51,098 nt of DNA from Exiguobacterium alkaliphilum 12/1 (lineage in GTDB: Bacteria; Bacillota; Bacilli; Exiguobacteriales; Exiguobacteriaceae): NCBI RefSeq assembly GCF_000714435.1, contig NZ_JJMW01000017.1, positions 1 through 51,098 on the forward strand, given 5' to 3'. The position numbers and the translations under genes are program-made. The notes under the pieces are model-generated. The model did not search any database, was not told the DNA's origin, and saw only the letters and a program-made list of their open reading frames with translations. Positions within the stretch are counted from its first letter, which is position 1; each line of letters starts with the position of its first letter. Shown here piece by piece: positions 16,264-24,033 of the stretch.

Positions 16264-16857
16264 ATGAACAACCAATGTGGAACGAGCCCGATCGTCGGGT
16301 TCCGCTTTACACTGAGCCCGATGACGTCCGATTTCGTGAGCGTCATCAAAGGGGCATTGAACGAGACGGACTTACAGAACGTCTGGCGCCATACCGATGA
16401 CGTCTCGACGGTCATCCGGGGACGGAGTGAACACGTGTTCGATGTGGCCAAAGCCGTCTTGTCCCATGCGACGAAGACGGGCGCACACGTCTCGATGAGC
16501 GGGACATTCTCCGTGGGCTGTCCGGGAGACACGACGGGGGACAACTTGCTCGACGTGACGAGTGAGCTGGCGAACGGTAAGGTCGCGACCCAGTACGTCT
16601 CTTCCCAGTTCGCGCTTTATCCGCTCGGGGACGCGGAGTATATGGACATCATCTATGAAGAGATCGACTTCGCGAAAGCGCGCGGTGTGTTCAACGAGTC
16701 GATGCATTACGCCTCCGGCATCCACGGCGACATCGAGCCGGTGTTCTCGTTTTACGAGGCGACGTTCGACCGGGTACGGGCGAAGACGAGCCACGTCGTC
16801 ATGACGGTGACGATCAGTGTGAACAGTCCGTCACATGAGGGACAAAACAATGCTTAA
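16264..16857 (+). CDS. ykoF: YkoF-like thiamine/HMP-binding protein
   Basis: A 197-residue protein with two tandem ferredoxin-like halves (VGFRFTLSPMTSDFVSVI... and TQYVSSQFALYPLGDAEYMDII...), as in Bacillus YkoF, which binds thiamine or its hydroxymethylpyrimidine part. It is cytosolic, with no signal peptide. It is the first gene after the TPP riboswitch, with an AAGGGGGA binding site, and it overlaps ykoE by eight bases. It probably receives or chaperones the precursor brought in by YkoCDE. Confidence 0.9.
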   Translation: MNNQCGTSPIVGFRFTLSPMTSDFVSVIKGALNETDLQNVWRHTDDVSTVIRGRSEHVFDVAKAVLSHATKTGAHVSMSGTFSVGCPGDTTGDNLLDVTSELANGKVATQYVSSQFALYPLGDAEYMDIIYEEIDFAKARGVFNESMHYASGIHGDIEPVFSFYEATFDRVRAKTSHVVMTVTISVNSPSHEGQNNA

Positions 16858-17425
16858 GTCGTGGAAGTTAAAGGAGATCGTTTTGTTGTCGATATTATCG
16901 GTCGTCTTCGCCGTCGTCTATTTGGCGTTCGTCCACGTCGGAAATTTATGGGCCGGGCTGATTGGGCCGATCGCCTATGAATGGATTTTCGGGATTTGGT
17001 TCATCGTCTCGATTATCGCCGCCTATATCATCCGTAAGCCCGGTGCCGCCTTTTTGTCGGAAGTGCTCGCGGCGACGATTGAGATGATGATCGGGAACGC
17101 CATCGGACCACGCATCATTCTCGTCGGGATCATTCAAGGACTCGGGGCCGAGGCGGCGTTCGCCGTGACCGGGTATAAACGATATGACCTGTGGGTGCTC
17201 ATGCTCGCTGGCTTCGGTGCGGCCGTGACAAGTTTCGCCTATACATACGTCATGGGTGGCCTCGCGGCACTCAGCCCGACGTACGTGGCGACGATGTTCG
17301 CCCTGCGCGCCACGAGCGGGATGCTCATCGCAGGGCTCGGTGGAAAGATTTTGAGCGACTTGTTGCTCAGGACGGGTGCGCTCGAAGGCTACGCGCTCGC
17401 ACGTCAAGGACGCGCCCATGGTTGA
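16850..17425 (+). CDS. ykoE: YkoE-type ECF substrate-binding membrane component
   Basis: A 191-residue membrane protein with about six hydrophobic segments, the substrate-specific S component of an energy-coupling-factor transporter for the thiamine precursor HMP. VGNLWAGLIGPIAYEWIFGIWFIVSIIAAYIIRKPGAAF and EVLAATIEMMIGN are typical YkoE regions. The ATG at 16850 follows GAGGGA at seven bases. An ATG at 16835 is possible but has no such site. It overlaps the ends of ykoF and ykoD by eight bases each, so translation is coupled. Confidence 0.9.
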   Translation: MLKSWKLKEIVLLSILSVVFAVVYLAFVHVGNLWAGLIGPIAYEWIFGIWFIVSIIAAYIIRKPGAAFLSEVLAATIEMMIGNAIGPRIILVGIIQGLGAEAAFAVTGYKRYDLWVLMLAGFGAAVTSFAYTYVMGGLAALSPTYVATMFALRATSGMLIAGLGGKILSDLLLRTGALEGYALARQGRAHG

Positions 17426-18749
17426 GGCGGAGCAGTTGACGTTTCGTTATCCCGGCAAGTCGACCGACGTATTGGCAGACGTCACGCTCACGCTCCGGGA
17501 TGGGCGGACACTCATCAGCGGGTCGAGCGGGTCGGGGAAATCGACACTGTTCGCCATGATGAACCGGCTCTATCCGGACAACTGTGACGGCATCGTGACC
17601 GGAAGGCTCGACTTGTTCGACCGGCCGTATGACACGTACGCGGCCGGCGAGGTGAATCGTCGGGTCGGCACCGTGTTCCAAGACCCCGACAGTCAGTTCG
17701 TCATGCAGACGGTCGAGGAAGAGCTGATCTTTACGCTCGAAAACTTTCACGTCCCCCGCGAGGAGATGATGGGGCGCGTCGAGATGATGTTACGGACGTT
17801 GCGGCTCGACAATTATCGACATCGCTACATCCATGACTTGTCTGGTGGCGAGAAGCAGCAAATCGCCGTCGCCTGTGCACTGATTGGCCGTCCGGAATGG
17901 CTCCTCCTTGATGAACCGCTCGCCCATCTCGACCCGGAGACCGCGGCTCGGTTCGTCCGTTGGCTCGACGGCGTCGCCCGTAGCGTCAACGTCGTCGTCA
18001 TCGAACATCGCCCGTACGTGTGGGGCGATTTCTTCGACCGGCAAGTCGAACTTATGGAGGGGCGAATCGTCTACGATGGACCGTTCGAGATGCGCCCCGA
18101 CTATACGTTCGCACCGATTACGAGCGAAAAAGGGAAACACAATTTATTTCACATACCGAATTTAAAACGAAAAGAATTCGAACTCGCAACGAGTGACTTG
18201 ACCGTCGCCGAGGGAGAGGTCGTCGCCATCCTCGGTCGTAACGGGAGCGGCAAATCGACATGGCTCAGGAGTCTCGCCCGGAACCATCGCGACGTCGGGC
18301 TCGTCCCGCAATCGCCGGCACACCTGTTCGTCACGAGCGAGGTGGCGCACGAGCTCGCGTACGGACACGATCACCCGATTGAAGACGTGTTGACGCGGCT
18401 CGGTCTCGAGCGATTACATGACGCCCATCCGCTCTCGCTCAGTCACGGACAAAAGCGCCGACTCGCGATTGGCGTGATGTTGCTCTCGGGGAAACGACTC
18501 ATCGCGTTCGATGAACCGACCGCCGGACAAGACGAGGCGTCGCTCGGTGCGCTTTATGACTTGATGGAAGAGCGGGCACGTGACGGTCAGGCCGTGCTGT
18601 TCGTGACGCACGACCTCAACTTCGCCCGGGCTGCGAATACGTATTATTTGATGCACGACGGGAAGTTGAACGGTCCGTATGACGCATCGATTTGGGAGCA
18701 GCCGGAACTCCTTCAGGCTCATGGGTTATGGATGGAGGGGATGGGATGA
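17418..18749 (+). CDS. ykoD: YkoD-type ECF transporter ATPase, two ABC domains
   Basis: A 443-residue double ATPase. The first domain has SGSSGSGKST, the signature LSGGEKQQ and LLLDEPLAHLD. The second, from about residue 245, has LGRNGSGKST, LSHGQKRR with LSHGQ replacing LSGGQ, and IAFDEPTAGQD. This double form in one chain is the EcfA-A' fusion known from YkoD. It energises YkoC and YkoE. The ATG at 17418 follows CAAGGA and lies inside the ykoE end. The ykoC start overlaps its stop by four bases (ATGA). Confidence 0.92.
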   Translation: MVEAEQLTFRYPGKSTDVLADVTLTLRDGRTLISGSSGSGKSTLFAMMNRLYPDNCDGIVTGRLDLFDRPYDTYAAGEVNRRVGTVFQDPDSQFVMQTVEEELIFTLENFHVPREEMMGRVEMMLRTLRLDNYRHRYIHDLSGGEKQQIAVACALIGRPEWLLLDEPLAHLDPETAARFVRWLDGVARSVNVVVIEHRPYVWGDFFDRQVELMEGRIVYDGPFEMRPDYTFAPITSEKGKHNLFHIPNLKRKEFELATSDLTVAEGEVVAILGRNGSGKSTWLRSLARNHRDVGLVPQSPAHLFVTSEVAHELAYGHDHPIEDVLTRLGLERLHDAHPLSLSHGQKRRLAIGVMLLSGKRLIAFDEPTAGQDEASLGALYDLMEERARDGQAVLFVTHDLNFARAANTYYLMHDGKLNGPYDASIWEQPELLQAHGLWMEGMG

Positions 18750-19483
18750 CGTTTCATGAGATGAACCCGACGCTCAAGTTTTTGACCGTGACGTGCCTCA
18801 TGTTCGGTCTCGCCTTCATGTACAACCCATGGACCCCGCTGCTCGTCTTTACCGGCACGCTCCTCCTGCAAACACTGTTCGCCGACGTGAGCTGGCGGCG
18901 GTGGGGACTGTACATGATCCCGTTTCTATTGACCGCGATCGGGACACTCTGGACGACGCTCGTCTTCGGAAGAGAGGCGGGTGGGGCGGTCGTGTTCACG
19001 CTGTTCGGCAACGACGTGACGGAAGAGAACGTGCGCCTTGCCGTGACGCTCGCCTTGCGCGTCTTGGCGTTCACGGCACTCTCACTGTTGTTTACGCTGA
19101 CAACGGACCCGAAGCGTTTCGTCTACAGCTTGATGCAACAAGGCAAGCTATCACCGAAGATCGCCTATAGCGTCTTCGTCGGATTTCGGTTCTTTCCGAT
19201 TTTAAAGAGCGAACTGATCCAGCTCTATGAGACGCACGCGCTCCGGGGCGTCCGGCTCGAGACGCGACTCGACCACGTCCGACATGTCCCGAAGCTATTG
19301 ATTCCGCTCCTGGCCGGTTCGATCCGCCAAGCCGAACGGATCGCCTTCTCGATGGAGGCGCGCGGGTTCACGGGGGAACGCCGCAGCACGTACGAGGTCG
19401 TCCCCGTCACGCGGAACGATTTCGTCTTGGCCGCATGTTTAGTCCTCTTGTTCGTCGTGAGTATGTGGGTGGGGATCCGTTAA
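18746..19483 (+). CDS. ykoC: YkoC-type ECF transmembrane coupling protein (EcfT)
   Basis: A 245-residue EcfT-family membrane protein. It has five to six hydrophobic segments and the coupling motif MEARGF near residue 207 (Ala-Arg-Gly), with a preceding conserved cytosolic helix RQAERIAFS. The ATG at 18746 overlaps the ykoD stop and follows GGAGGGG. Its stop is followed at once by an A-run and the remains of a terminator hairpin into which a small mobile element has inserted. Confidence 0.9.
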   Translation: MTFHEMNPTLKFLTVTCLMFGLAFMYNPWTPLLVFTGTLLLQTLFADVSWRRWGLYMIPFLLTAIGTLWTTLVFGREAGGAVVFTLFGNDVTEENVRLAVTLALRVLAFTALSLLFTLTTDPKRFVYSLMQQGKLSPKIAYSVFVGFRFFPILKSELIQLYETHALRGVRLETRLDHVRHVPKLLIPLLAGSIRQAERIAFSMEARGFTGERRSTYEVVPVTRNDFVLAACLVLLFVVSMWVGIR

Positions 19484-19489
19484 AAAAAC

Positions 19490-19504
19490 AGGACGACTCG
19501 TCCT
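19490..19504. repeat. Left target-site copy (shortened terminator hairpin)
   Basis: AGGACGACTCGTCCT, the left flank of the 316-bp element. It equals the 25-base right flank (19821-19845) minus ten bases of its loop, so the duplicated hairpin has lost its tip on this side. It is preceded by the A-run that served as T-tract for the minus-strand gene. Confidence 0.75.
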
Positions 19505-19820
19505 CAGGCTGTTGACGAATCCATTCGTAAAAAGCGAATGGGTTCGTTTTTTGTGTTCAACGAGCTCGATCTAGTCACCCTGACACGGAATGGATGACGT
19601 ACGATGTCGACGTTCGTTTCGGCCATCGTGGCGACAGAAAAAAACGGCCGCCAGACGGCGACCGTTTGCGTTACTCGTCCGACGGCGCCCCTACCCTGCA
19701 GGAAAGCAGTCCGACGGAGACCCAGCAGCGACGTAAGTCGCGATGCGGCTCCGGGATTGCCTGCGGAAAGCGTGGGCGCCGGAAGGACGGGCGATTCGCT
19801 TGATGTTAGTCAACAAGCTG
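19505..19820 (-). mobile_element. 316-bp non-autonomous (MITE-like) derivative of the IS1182-family element
   Basis: The ends are CAGGCTGTTGACGAA at 19505 and, inverted, CAGCTTGTTGACTAA at 19820. The first ~67 bases match the inverted right end of the IS at 34036-35797, and the last ~200 bases match its inverted left end with roughly nine bases in ten identical; the transposase is gone. About 50 bases in the middle (near 19572-19620) are not shared. Thus it is an internally deleted relative in the opposite orientation. It has no coding capacity. It lies in the terminator between ykoC and the DUF1643-like gene, and fills the otherwise gene-free 19484-19828 interval. Confidence 0.88.
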
Positions 19821-19845
19821 AGGACGACTCACTCGGAGTCGTCCT
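19821..19845. terminator. Right target-site copy: intact terminator hairpin
   Basis: AGGACGACT...AGTCGTCCT, a 25-base stem-loop with the stop codon of the minus-strand gene (19829-19831) in its loop. It is the complete copy of the target duplication around the 316-bp element. Its minus-strand T-tract now lies on the far side of the element. Confidence 0.75.
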
Positions 19846-20416
19846 GTTTCGTTTCTTTGACGATACGGAACTTCGGTTTGATTGATTCGTTGTTGAACGG
19901 CTCGAGCACGGTGTTCTCGTTGGCCATTCGAATCTGTTGCGGTTCACCTTTGGCGGTCGTCCCGATACAGAACATGTTCGCCTCGTGGTCGGCGAAGAGC
20001 GTCTTATACGCGGTCGCGTGATGCATGAGCCGACCGGGCGATCCCCAGCCGACGATGACCATGCCCCTGCTCTGTTCGACCTCGTCGAGCGTCTCCTCGA
20101 CGTAATGGAAGTTCGTCTCGTCGAGTTGAGACTCGACGTAAGGCAGATTGTCGTTTATGGCGAGCGTCGGGACGAGACTGATGACGCGCACTTCCCGAAT
20201 CGGTTTGTCGAGATGGTTGCGCATGAGCATGTAAGCCCGTTGCGTCGTCGTCCCAGACAAGAACGCGTCACTCATTCGAGGGGAATAGATGATGACGGCG
20301 CAAATCACGCCATCGACGACATCGGTGAACTCATAGGAGCGCATATAGCGTTTCGTCTTGTCGTCATTGAAGACCGACTTGACTCGAATCGTCACTTCCT
20401 CGATTTGTGTATTCAT
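19829..20416 (-). CDS. DUF1643-like protein
   Basis: A 195-residue cytosolic protein without recognisable catalytic motif. The segments VIIYSPRMSDAFLSGTTTQR and GWGSPGRLMHHATAYKTLF, then FCIGTTAKGEPQQIRMA resemble the order of DUF1643 (a small-protein family with a GWG motif and a C-terminal LGxTKDGxPxHP-like strand), but the match is partial. It begins 32 bases after the lytic transglycosylase gene on the same strand with a GTGAGGAAA site, so it is probably the second gene of that transcript. Its stop lies in the terminator hairpin that a mobile element has split. Confidence 0.6.
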   Translation of the reverse strand: MNTQIEEVTIRVKSVFNDDKTKRYMRSYEFTDVVDGVICAVIIYSPRMSDAFLSGTTTQRAYMLMRNHLDKPIREVRVISLVPTLAINDNLPYVESQLDETNFHYVEETLDEVEQSRGMVIVGWGSPGRLMHHATAYKTLFADHEANMFCIGTTAKGEPQQIRMANENTVLEPFNNESIKPKFRIVKETKQDDSE

Positions 20417-20448
20417 ATCGTTTCCTCACTTCAACTAAAGATCAACGG

Positions 20449-21141
20449 TCACGTCAGACTCGCGAACCATTCCAAGTAACGAATTGCGTAGCGTGCGACT
20501 TGCTGCTTCGTCGACTTCGCGTCACCGGGAAGGAGCGTGACTTCGTCTTGATACTGTTCATAGTAGGACATGACGTTGTCTACGTACTGTTCGCTGCGAT
20601 TATACTCGAAGATGGCCGAACGGATCGATTCGGTCGAATCGGTCGATCGGCCGCCGTGTTCACTCAAGTAATAAGCGGCCGCATGGGCCGAATCGATTAA
20701 GCTGTGTGGGTCGGCTTGTCCGTCATTGTTCCCGTCACGGCCGAGCCCGCCGTATTGCTCAATCAACGTCAAATCCGTCAAGTCGACCTCGTCCTCAGGG
20801 ACGTCGCCTTTTTGGTCGTCCGTGTCATATTGCCAACCGAGCCAAGTCCGGGGCATGAACTGGAACGGACCGATCGCACCGACCGATGACCGCATCGAGG
20901 CACTGTGTGAAAAAATCGTCTCGACGCGATGGACGGCGGCGAGTAGGCGCCAATCGACGTCATACGTGTCCGCGGCGTCTTCATAGACCGAGACATGATC
21001 CGACGGGACACCGTGATCTCCATAGTAGGCCCGGTAAAGGGCGTTGTTCACTTTGTCATCTTGACCGAACCAGCCGATTGCGACGAGGAACAACACTGTC
21101 ACAAGCATGATACTGGTCAGTCGCAGCATCAATCGTTTCAA
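20449..21141 (-). CDS. Lytic transglycosylase, membrane-anchored or exported
   Basis: A 230-residue protein with an N-terminal hydrophobic segment (LRLTSIMLVTVLFLVAIGW) and an SLT-type domain outside the membrane. The catalytic Glu lies in HRVETIF, followed by SSVGAIGPFQFMPRTW and a DGNNDGQADPHSLIDSAHAAAYYLSEHGG block typical of the family. It cleaves the glycan strand of peptidoglycan. The TTG at 21141 is chosen because AGGAGG lies seven bases before it. The ATG that follows it by three codons and the TTG at 21168 are less well placed. An extended -10 (TGCTACACT, minus strand) lies upstream. Confidence 0.9.
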   Translation of the reverse strand: MKRLMLRLTSIMLVTVLFLVAIGWFGQDDKVNNALYRAYYGDHGVPSDHVSVYEDAADTYDVDWRLLAAVHRVETIFSHSASMRSSVGAIGPFQFMPRTWLGWQYDTDDQKGDVPEDEVDLTDLTLIEQYGGLGRDGNNDGQADPHSLIDSAHAAAYYLSEHGGRSTDSTESIRSAIFEYNRSEQYVDNVMSYYEQYQDEVTLLPGDAKSTKQQVARYAIRYLEWFASLT

Positions 21142-21219
21142 GATACCGCCTCCTAGCTTTCTAGACAATACCCGAATAGTGTAGCATATAGCTAACAGGA
21201 AGGACAGGAGTGGATATCG

Positions 21220-21918
21220 ATGCTCGAACGAATCGTCTTTACCGTCATTCTCGCCTACTTATTGATCATTCAGCTGTTCAACGCCCGATTGATGAAATCG
21301 ATGATCACGTCGCTCGGTCGGGGACGCGTCTACGAGGAGGCGATCAAGTCCGCATGGGGCTTGACGCTGTTGCTCGTCGCACTCGTGTTCTTGTTCGACG
21401 TGCCGGGTGATGCGGTTGGCCTTGCCTTCATGCCCGACGTGACCGATGCACGGGCGTGGAACTATTTCGTCTTTAGCTGTGTCCTCATGGGCGGCCTCTT
21501 CGTCTTCTATTTGTCCGTCTTGACGTCGGCGCGGCTTCGGGCACGGCTTCGTCCGCACTATGAGCTTGAGATTGAAAAAGTGTTGTTGCCACGGACAAAG
21601 GAAGAGGCACAGGCTTGGAAAGCCATCTCGGTCACGGCCGGGATCACGGAAGAGTTTATCTTCCGCGGCGTCTTGATTTATACGCTCGCGCTCTATGTCG
21701 ACCTCTCGGACGGATCGCTCGCCTTAGCGAGCGGCGCCTTGTTCGGTCTCGCCCATGCGTATCAAGGCGTCCGTGGTGTCATCGTGACCGGCGCCGTCGG
21801 CTTCGTGTTCGGCTACTTGTTCCTCGCGACAGGTTTACTTTGGCCGGTCATGGTCTTGCATGTGTTACTGGATCTGATTGCTGGCCCGATTCACGTCGCC
21901 GAGCCAAAAAATTCGTGA
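21220..21918 (+). CDS. CPBP-family intramembrane metalloprotease
   Basis: A 232-residue membrane protein with about six hydrophobic segments. The CPBP/Abi motifs are present: EEFIFRG (EExxxR), LFGLAHAYQG (FxxxH) and VMVLHVLLDL (HxxxD). Such proteins cleave membrane substrates or modify prenylated peptides, with roles in immunity to bacteriocins or in signalling. ATG 21220 follows AGGAG. The last 71 bases overlap the end of the hydrolase gene on the opposite strand, and no terminator lies between them. A TAGACA/CATATA pair at 21162-21190 may be its promoter. Confidence 0.88.
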   Translation: MLERIVFTVILAYLLIIQLFNARLMKSMITSLGRGRVYEEAIKSAWGLTLLLVALVFLFDVPGDAVGLAFMPDVTDARAWNYFVFSCVLMGGLFVFYLSVLTSARLRARLRPHYELEIEKVLLPRTKEEAQAWKAISVTAGITEEFIFRGVLIYTLALYVDLSDGSLALASGALFGLAHAYQGVRGVIVTGAVGFVFGYLFLATGLLWPVMVLHVLLDLIAGPIHVAEPKNS

Positions 21919-22774
21919 CGGCGGCCTCGTAGGCGTCTCGGTCTTTTAAGATGCAGTTCGTATGCTCGGCATCGTGGATCAGCGCGAGCTCGTTGCGCCG
22001 GTTGAGGGCGTTCATTTCGATGGACATCCACGTCGGGACGAAATCGTCGCGCGTCCCGTGGACGAACAACACCGGGGCGCTCGTCTCGGCGAGCGAACGC
22101 TTCGGACTGACTTGGTGCATCAAAAACCCGGCCCGGCTCCAAAGGAAATAGTTGATTCCGGGGAGCAATAAGTCGCCTGGCAGCCGATGTAGGTTGTTCA
22201 ATTGATGACGCATCAGTTGGCGCATGTCATCGAACGGACACTCGGCAATCAAGAAATCGACATCCGTGAGCGGTCCCGCCTGTAAGATGGTCGCCGCACC
22301 CATCGATACGCCGTGAAGGCCGACCTCATCGACCGTCTCATGGGTCCGGAGCCAATCGACCCAGTCGACGATATCGTGTTTCTCGTGATACCCGTACGAG
22401 GCGTAGACGCCCTCGGACTCCCCGTGTGATCGCAAGTCGACGGCGAGCAGGTTATACCCGAGCCGGTGGAACATGGCCAAGTGCGGTGCCATGAAACTGT
22501 GCGAAGCCGTGTAGCCGTGGACGAAGACGATCCATTTTTTTGCCTCGCCGTTCCGGTAAACCCGGCCGTAAAGGCGATAGCCGTCCCGAGATTGGAGCGA
22601 GACGTGTTCGAACGGCACGTCGTGATAGAACGATTGATCTTCGGTCGTGTACGGGGCGAGCAGCATCTCCGGTGTCTTCCGTTTCCCTCGCGTCATCCGT
22701 TTGAAGGCGTAATAACTGATGGCATAGTAGCCGGTGAACAGTGTCGCGAGCCCGTATTTCCATTTAGCTTGCAT
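21848..22774 (-). CDS. Alpha/beta hydrolase with N-terminal membrane anchor
   Basis: A 308-residue serine hydrolase. An N-terminal hydrophobic stretch (YGLATLFTGYYAISYYAF) precedes the fold. Visible are the oxyanion-loop region VFVHGYTASHSFM, the nucleophile elbow GVSMGAAT (Ser), Asp in VHGTRDDFVP and His in DAEHTNCI. It resembles Bacillus YqkD-type peptidase/esterase-like hydrolases. Start ATG 22774 (MQAKWK) follows AAGGAG at eight bases. The ATG two codons upstream is too close. Its C-terminus overlaps the CPBP gene convergently. Confidence 0.88.
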   Translation of the reverse strand: MQAKWKYGLATLFTGYYAISYYAFKRMTRGKRKTPEMLLAPYTTEDQSFYHDVPFEHVSLQSRDGYRLYGRVYRNGEAKKWIVFVHGYTASHSFMAPHLAMFHRLGYNLLAVDLRSHGESEGVYASYGYHEKHDIVDWVDWLRTHETVDEVGLHGVSMGAATILQAGPLTDVDFLIAECPFDDMRQLMRHQLNNLHRLPGDLLLPGINYFLWSRAGFLMHQVSPKRSLAETSAPVLFVHGTRDDFVPTWMSIEMNALNRRNELALIHDAEHTNCILKDRDAYEAAVTNFLARRRESGQQSDPVTHARP

Positions 22775-22796
22775 GAACATCGCTCCTTTCTCCATC

Positions 22797-22821
22797 ATTG
22801 TACCCGAAACGTGACGTTTCG
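22797..22821 (-). promoter_or_regulatory. Palindromic operator and -10 box of the hydrolase gene
   Basis: A perfect 17-base inverted repeat, CGAAACGT-G-ACGTTTCG (22805-22821), directly upstream of a minus-strand TACAAT (22797-22802). Its place between the -35 and -10 regions suggests repression. The regulator is unknown. Confidence 0.45.
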
Positions 22822-22948
22822 TTCACGTACGAGTTGCGTCTCCGGGCGCAAACGTGACGATTCCGCGACCGTTCCGGTAAAAGACGTTCATTGCACGCTG
22901 CATGGATGGGGATTATGCTTAGCCGGTAGAAGAAAAGGAGGGCTCCGT

Positions 22949-23365
22949 GTGACGCGTGAGGGGATGTATCGGCTGATTCAAGCTTGTGTGGAAGGGGACA
23001 TCGACTATGTGACGGAGGAGGGCATCTCGATCATCCAGCGCGGCGAACATGGGACGAATCAGCTGTCACCCGTACTCGATGCCTTGATGGACCGATATTT
23101 GGACGGGGCAGGGCGCGACATGCAACTATCGGTCCGGTCGCTCGTCACCGCTTCGGGCGTGGGACCGGACGAGACGGTGCGTGCGCTTCTCGCCCTCACG
23201 GACGTGTATCTCGTTTCGAACCACATCGAAGAACGGCTGCTCACGATTCGTCACATCGAGCTCGACTCGTCGAAAGGGATGACTGTGCACGTGACGCTCT
23301 GTGCCTGGTTGGCGTTTCATCTGGAGATGGTTCGAGAAGCGGCCCAGCTCCGGGTCGGTACATGA
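22949..23365 (+). CDS. Hypothetical protein, 138 residues
   Basis: A soluble protein, mostly helical in appearance, with no motif I can name. It contains a run GMYRLIQACVEGDIDYVTEEGISIIQRG and an acidic-hydrophobic middle. The GTG at 22949 follows AAAGGAGG by seven bases and is chosen; the ATG at 22964 is an alternative, and the longer open frame upstream is only the shadow of the hydrolase gene. It is divergent from the hydrolase gene and ends at a bidirectional terminator shared with hrtA. Confidence 0.65.
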   Translation: MTREGMYRLIQACVEGDIDYVTEEGISIIQRGEHGTNQLSPVLDALMDRYLDGAGRDMQLSVRSLVTASGVGPDETVRALLALTDVYLVSNHIEERLLTIRHIELDSSKGMTVHVTLCAWLAFHLEMVREAAQLRVGT

Positions 23366-23367
23366 CG

Positions 23368-23399
23368 AAAGGGAGTGGCGATGTTGCCACTCCCTTTTT
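23368..23399. terminator. Bidirectional terminator
   Basis: AAAGGGAGTGGC/GCCACTCCCTTT hairpin with A-run and T-run on the two sides; the hrtA stop codon is at its edge. Confidence 0.85.
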
Positions 23400-24033
23400 A
23401 AACTGGATTCAACTGTCCGTCACGCAAGCGGAGGACGCGGTCGCACACGTCGAGCATCCGTTCGTCGTGCGTGATGACGATGACCCGTTTGTTGCGTTCA
23501 TGAGCCGCCTCGGCCAGGCGTTCCATGACGAGACGGCCGTTCGGGTAGTCGAGGCTCGCCGTCGGTTCGTCGGCCAAGATGAGTTTCGGGTCATTGATGA
23601 GGGCACGGGCGACGGCGACCCGTTGCCGCTCCCCTCCGGATAGCCGGTTCGGTAACTCGTTTGAGCGATGGCCTAACCCGAGGTCCATCAGGAGGGCCAT
23701 CGCGTCGCCTTCGGTCTCGCTTTCGGCTTGGACGAGTTCAAGCTGCTCTCGCACCGTCAAATACGGGACGAGTTGCGCGTCCTGAAACACGAATCCGATC
23801 TCGTTCAACCGCAACTTCCGCCGGGTTTCCTCGTCGAGCGAGAAGACGTCGACCGTGTCGAACGACAGACTGCCCGCATCTGGACGCTTCAACAAGCCGA
23901 GGATTTGCAGCAACGTACTCTTGCCGCTGCCGCTCGGCCCGATAATTCCGATGCACTCACCCGGTGATACGGTCAAGTCGACACCGGTTAAAATCGGTTG
24001 CTCATAGGCGTGATGAATGTTGGTTAACTTCAT
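23398..24033 (-). CDS. hrtA: HrtA-like heme exporter ATPase
   Basis: A 211-residue ABC ATPase of the MacB/LolD type. Walker A is GPSGSGKST, the Q-loop is FVFQDAQL, the signature is LSGGERQR, and Walker B is [12 protein letters not shown]. It pairs with the permease gene whose stop its start overlaps by four bases (ATGA). By its neighbours it is the ATPase of the heme-export pump HrtAB. Its sequence alone would only say LolD-like. It is the last gene of the locus. Confidence 0.88.
   Translation of the reverse strand: MKLTNIHHAYEQPILTGVDLTVSPGECIGIIGPSGSGKSTLLQILGLLKRPDAGSLSFDTVDVFSLDEETRRKLRLNEIGFVFQDAQLVPYLTVREQLELVQAESETEGDAMALLMDLGLGHRSNELPNRLSGGERQRVAVARALINDPKLILADEPTASLDYPNGRLVMERLAEAAHERNKRVIVITHDERMLDVCDRVLRLRDGQLNPV

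Noticed and set aside
19594..19885. Short plus-strand frames (69-93 codons) across the MITE
   Set aside because: They cross the element border, the hairpin and the end of the opposite gene, with no ribosome binding site.
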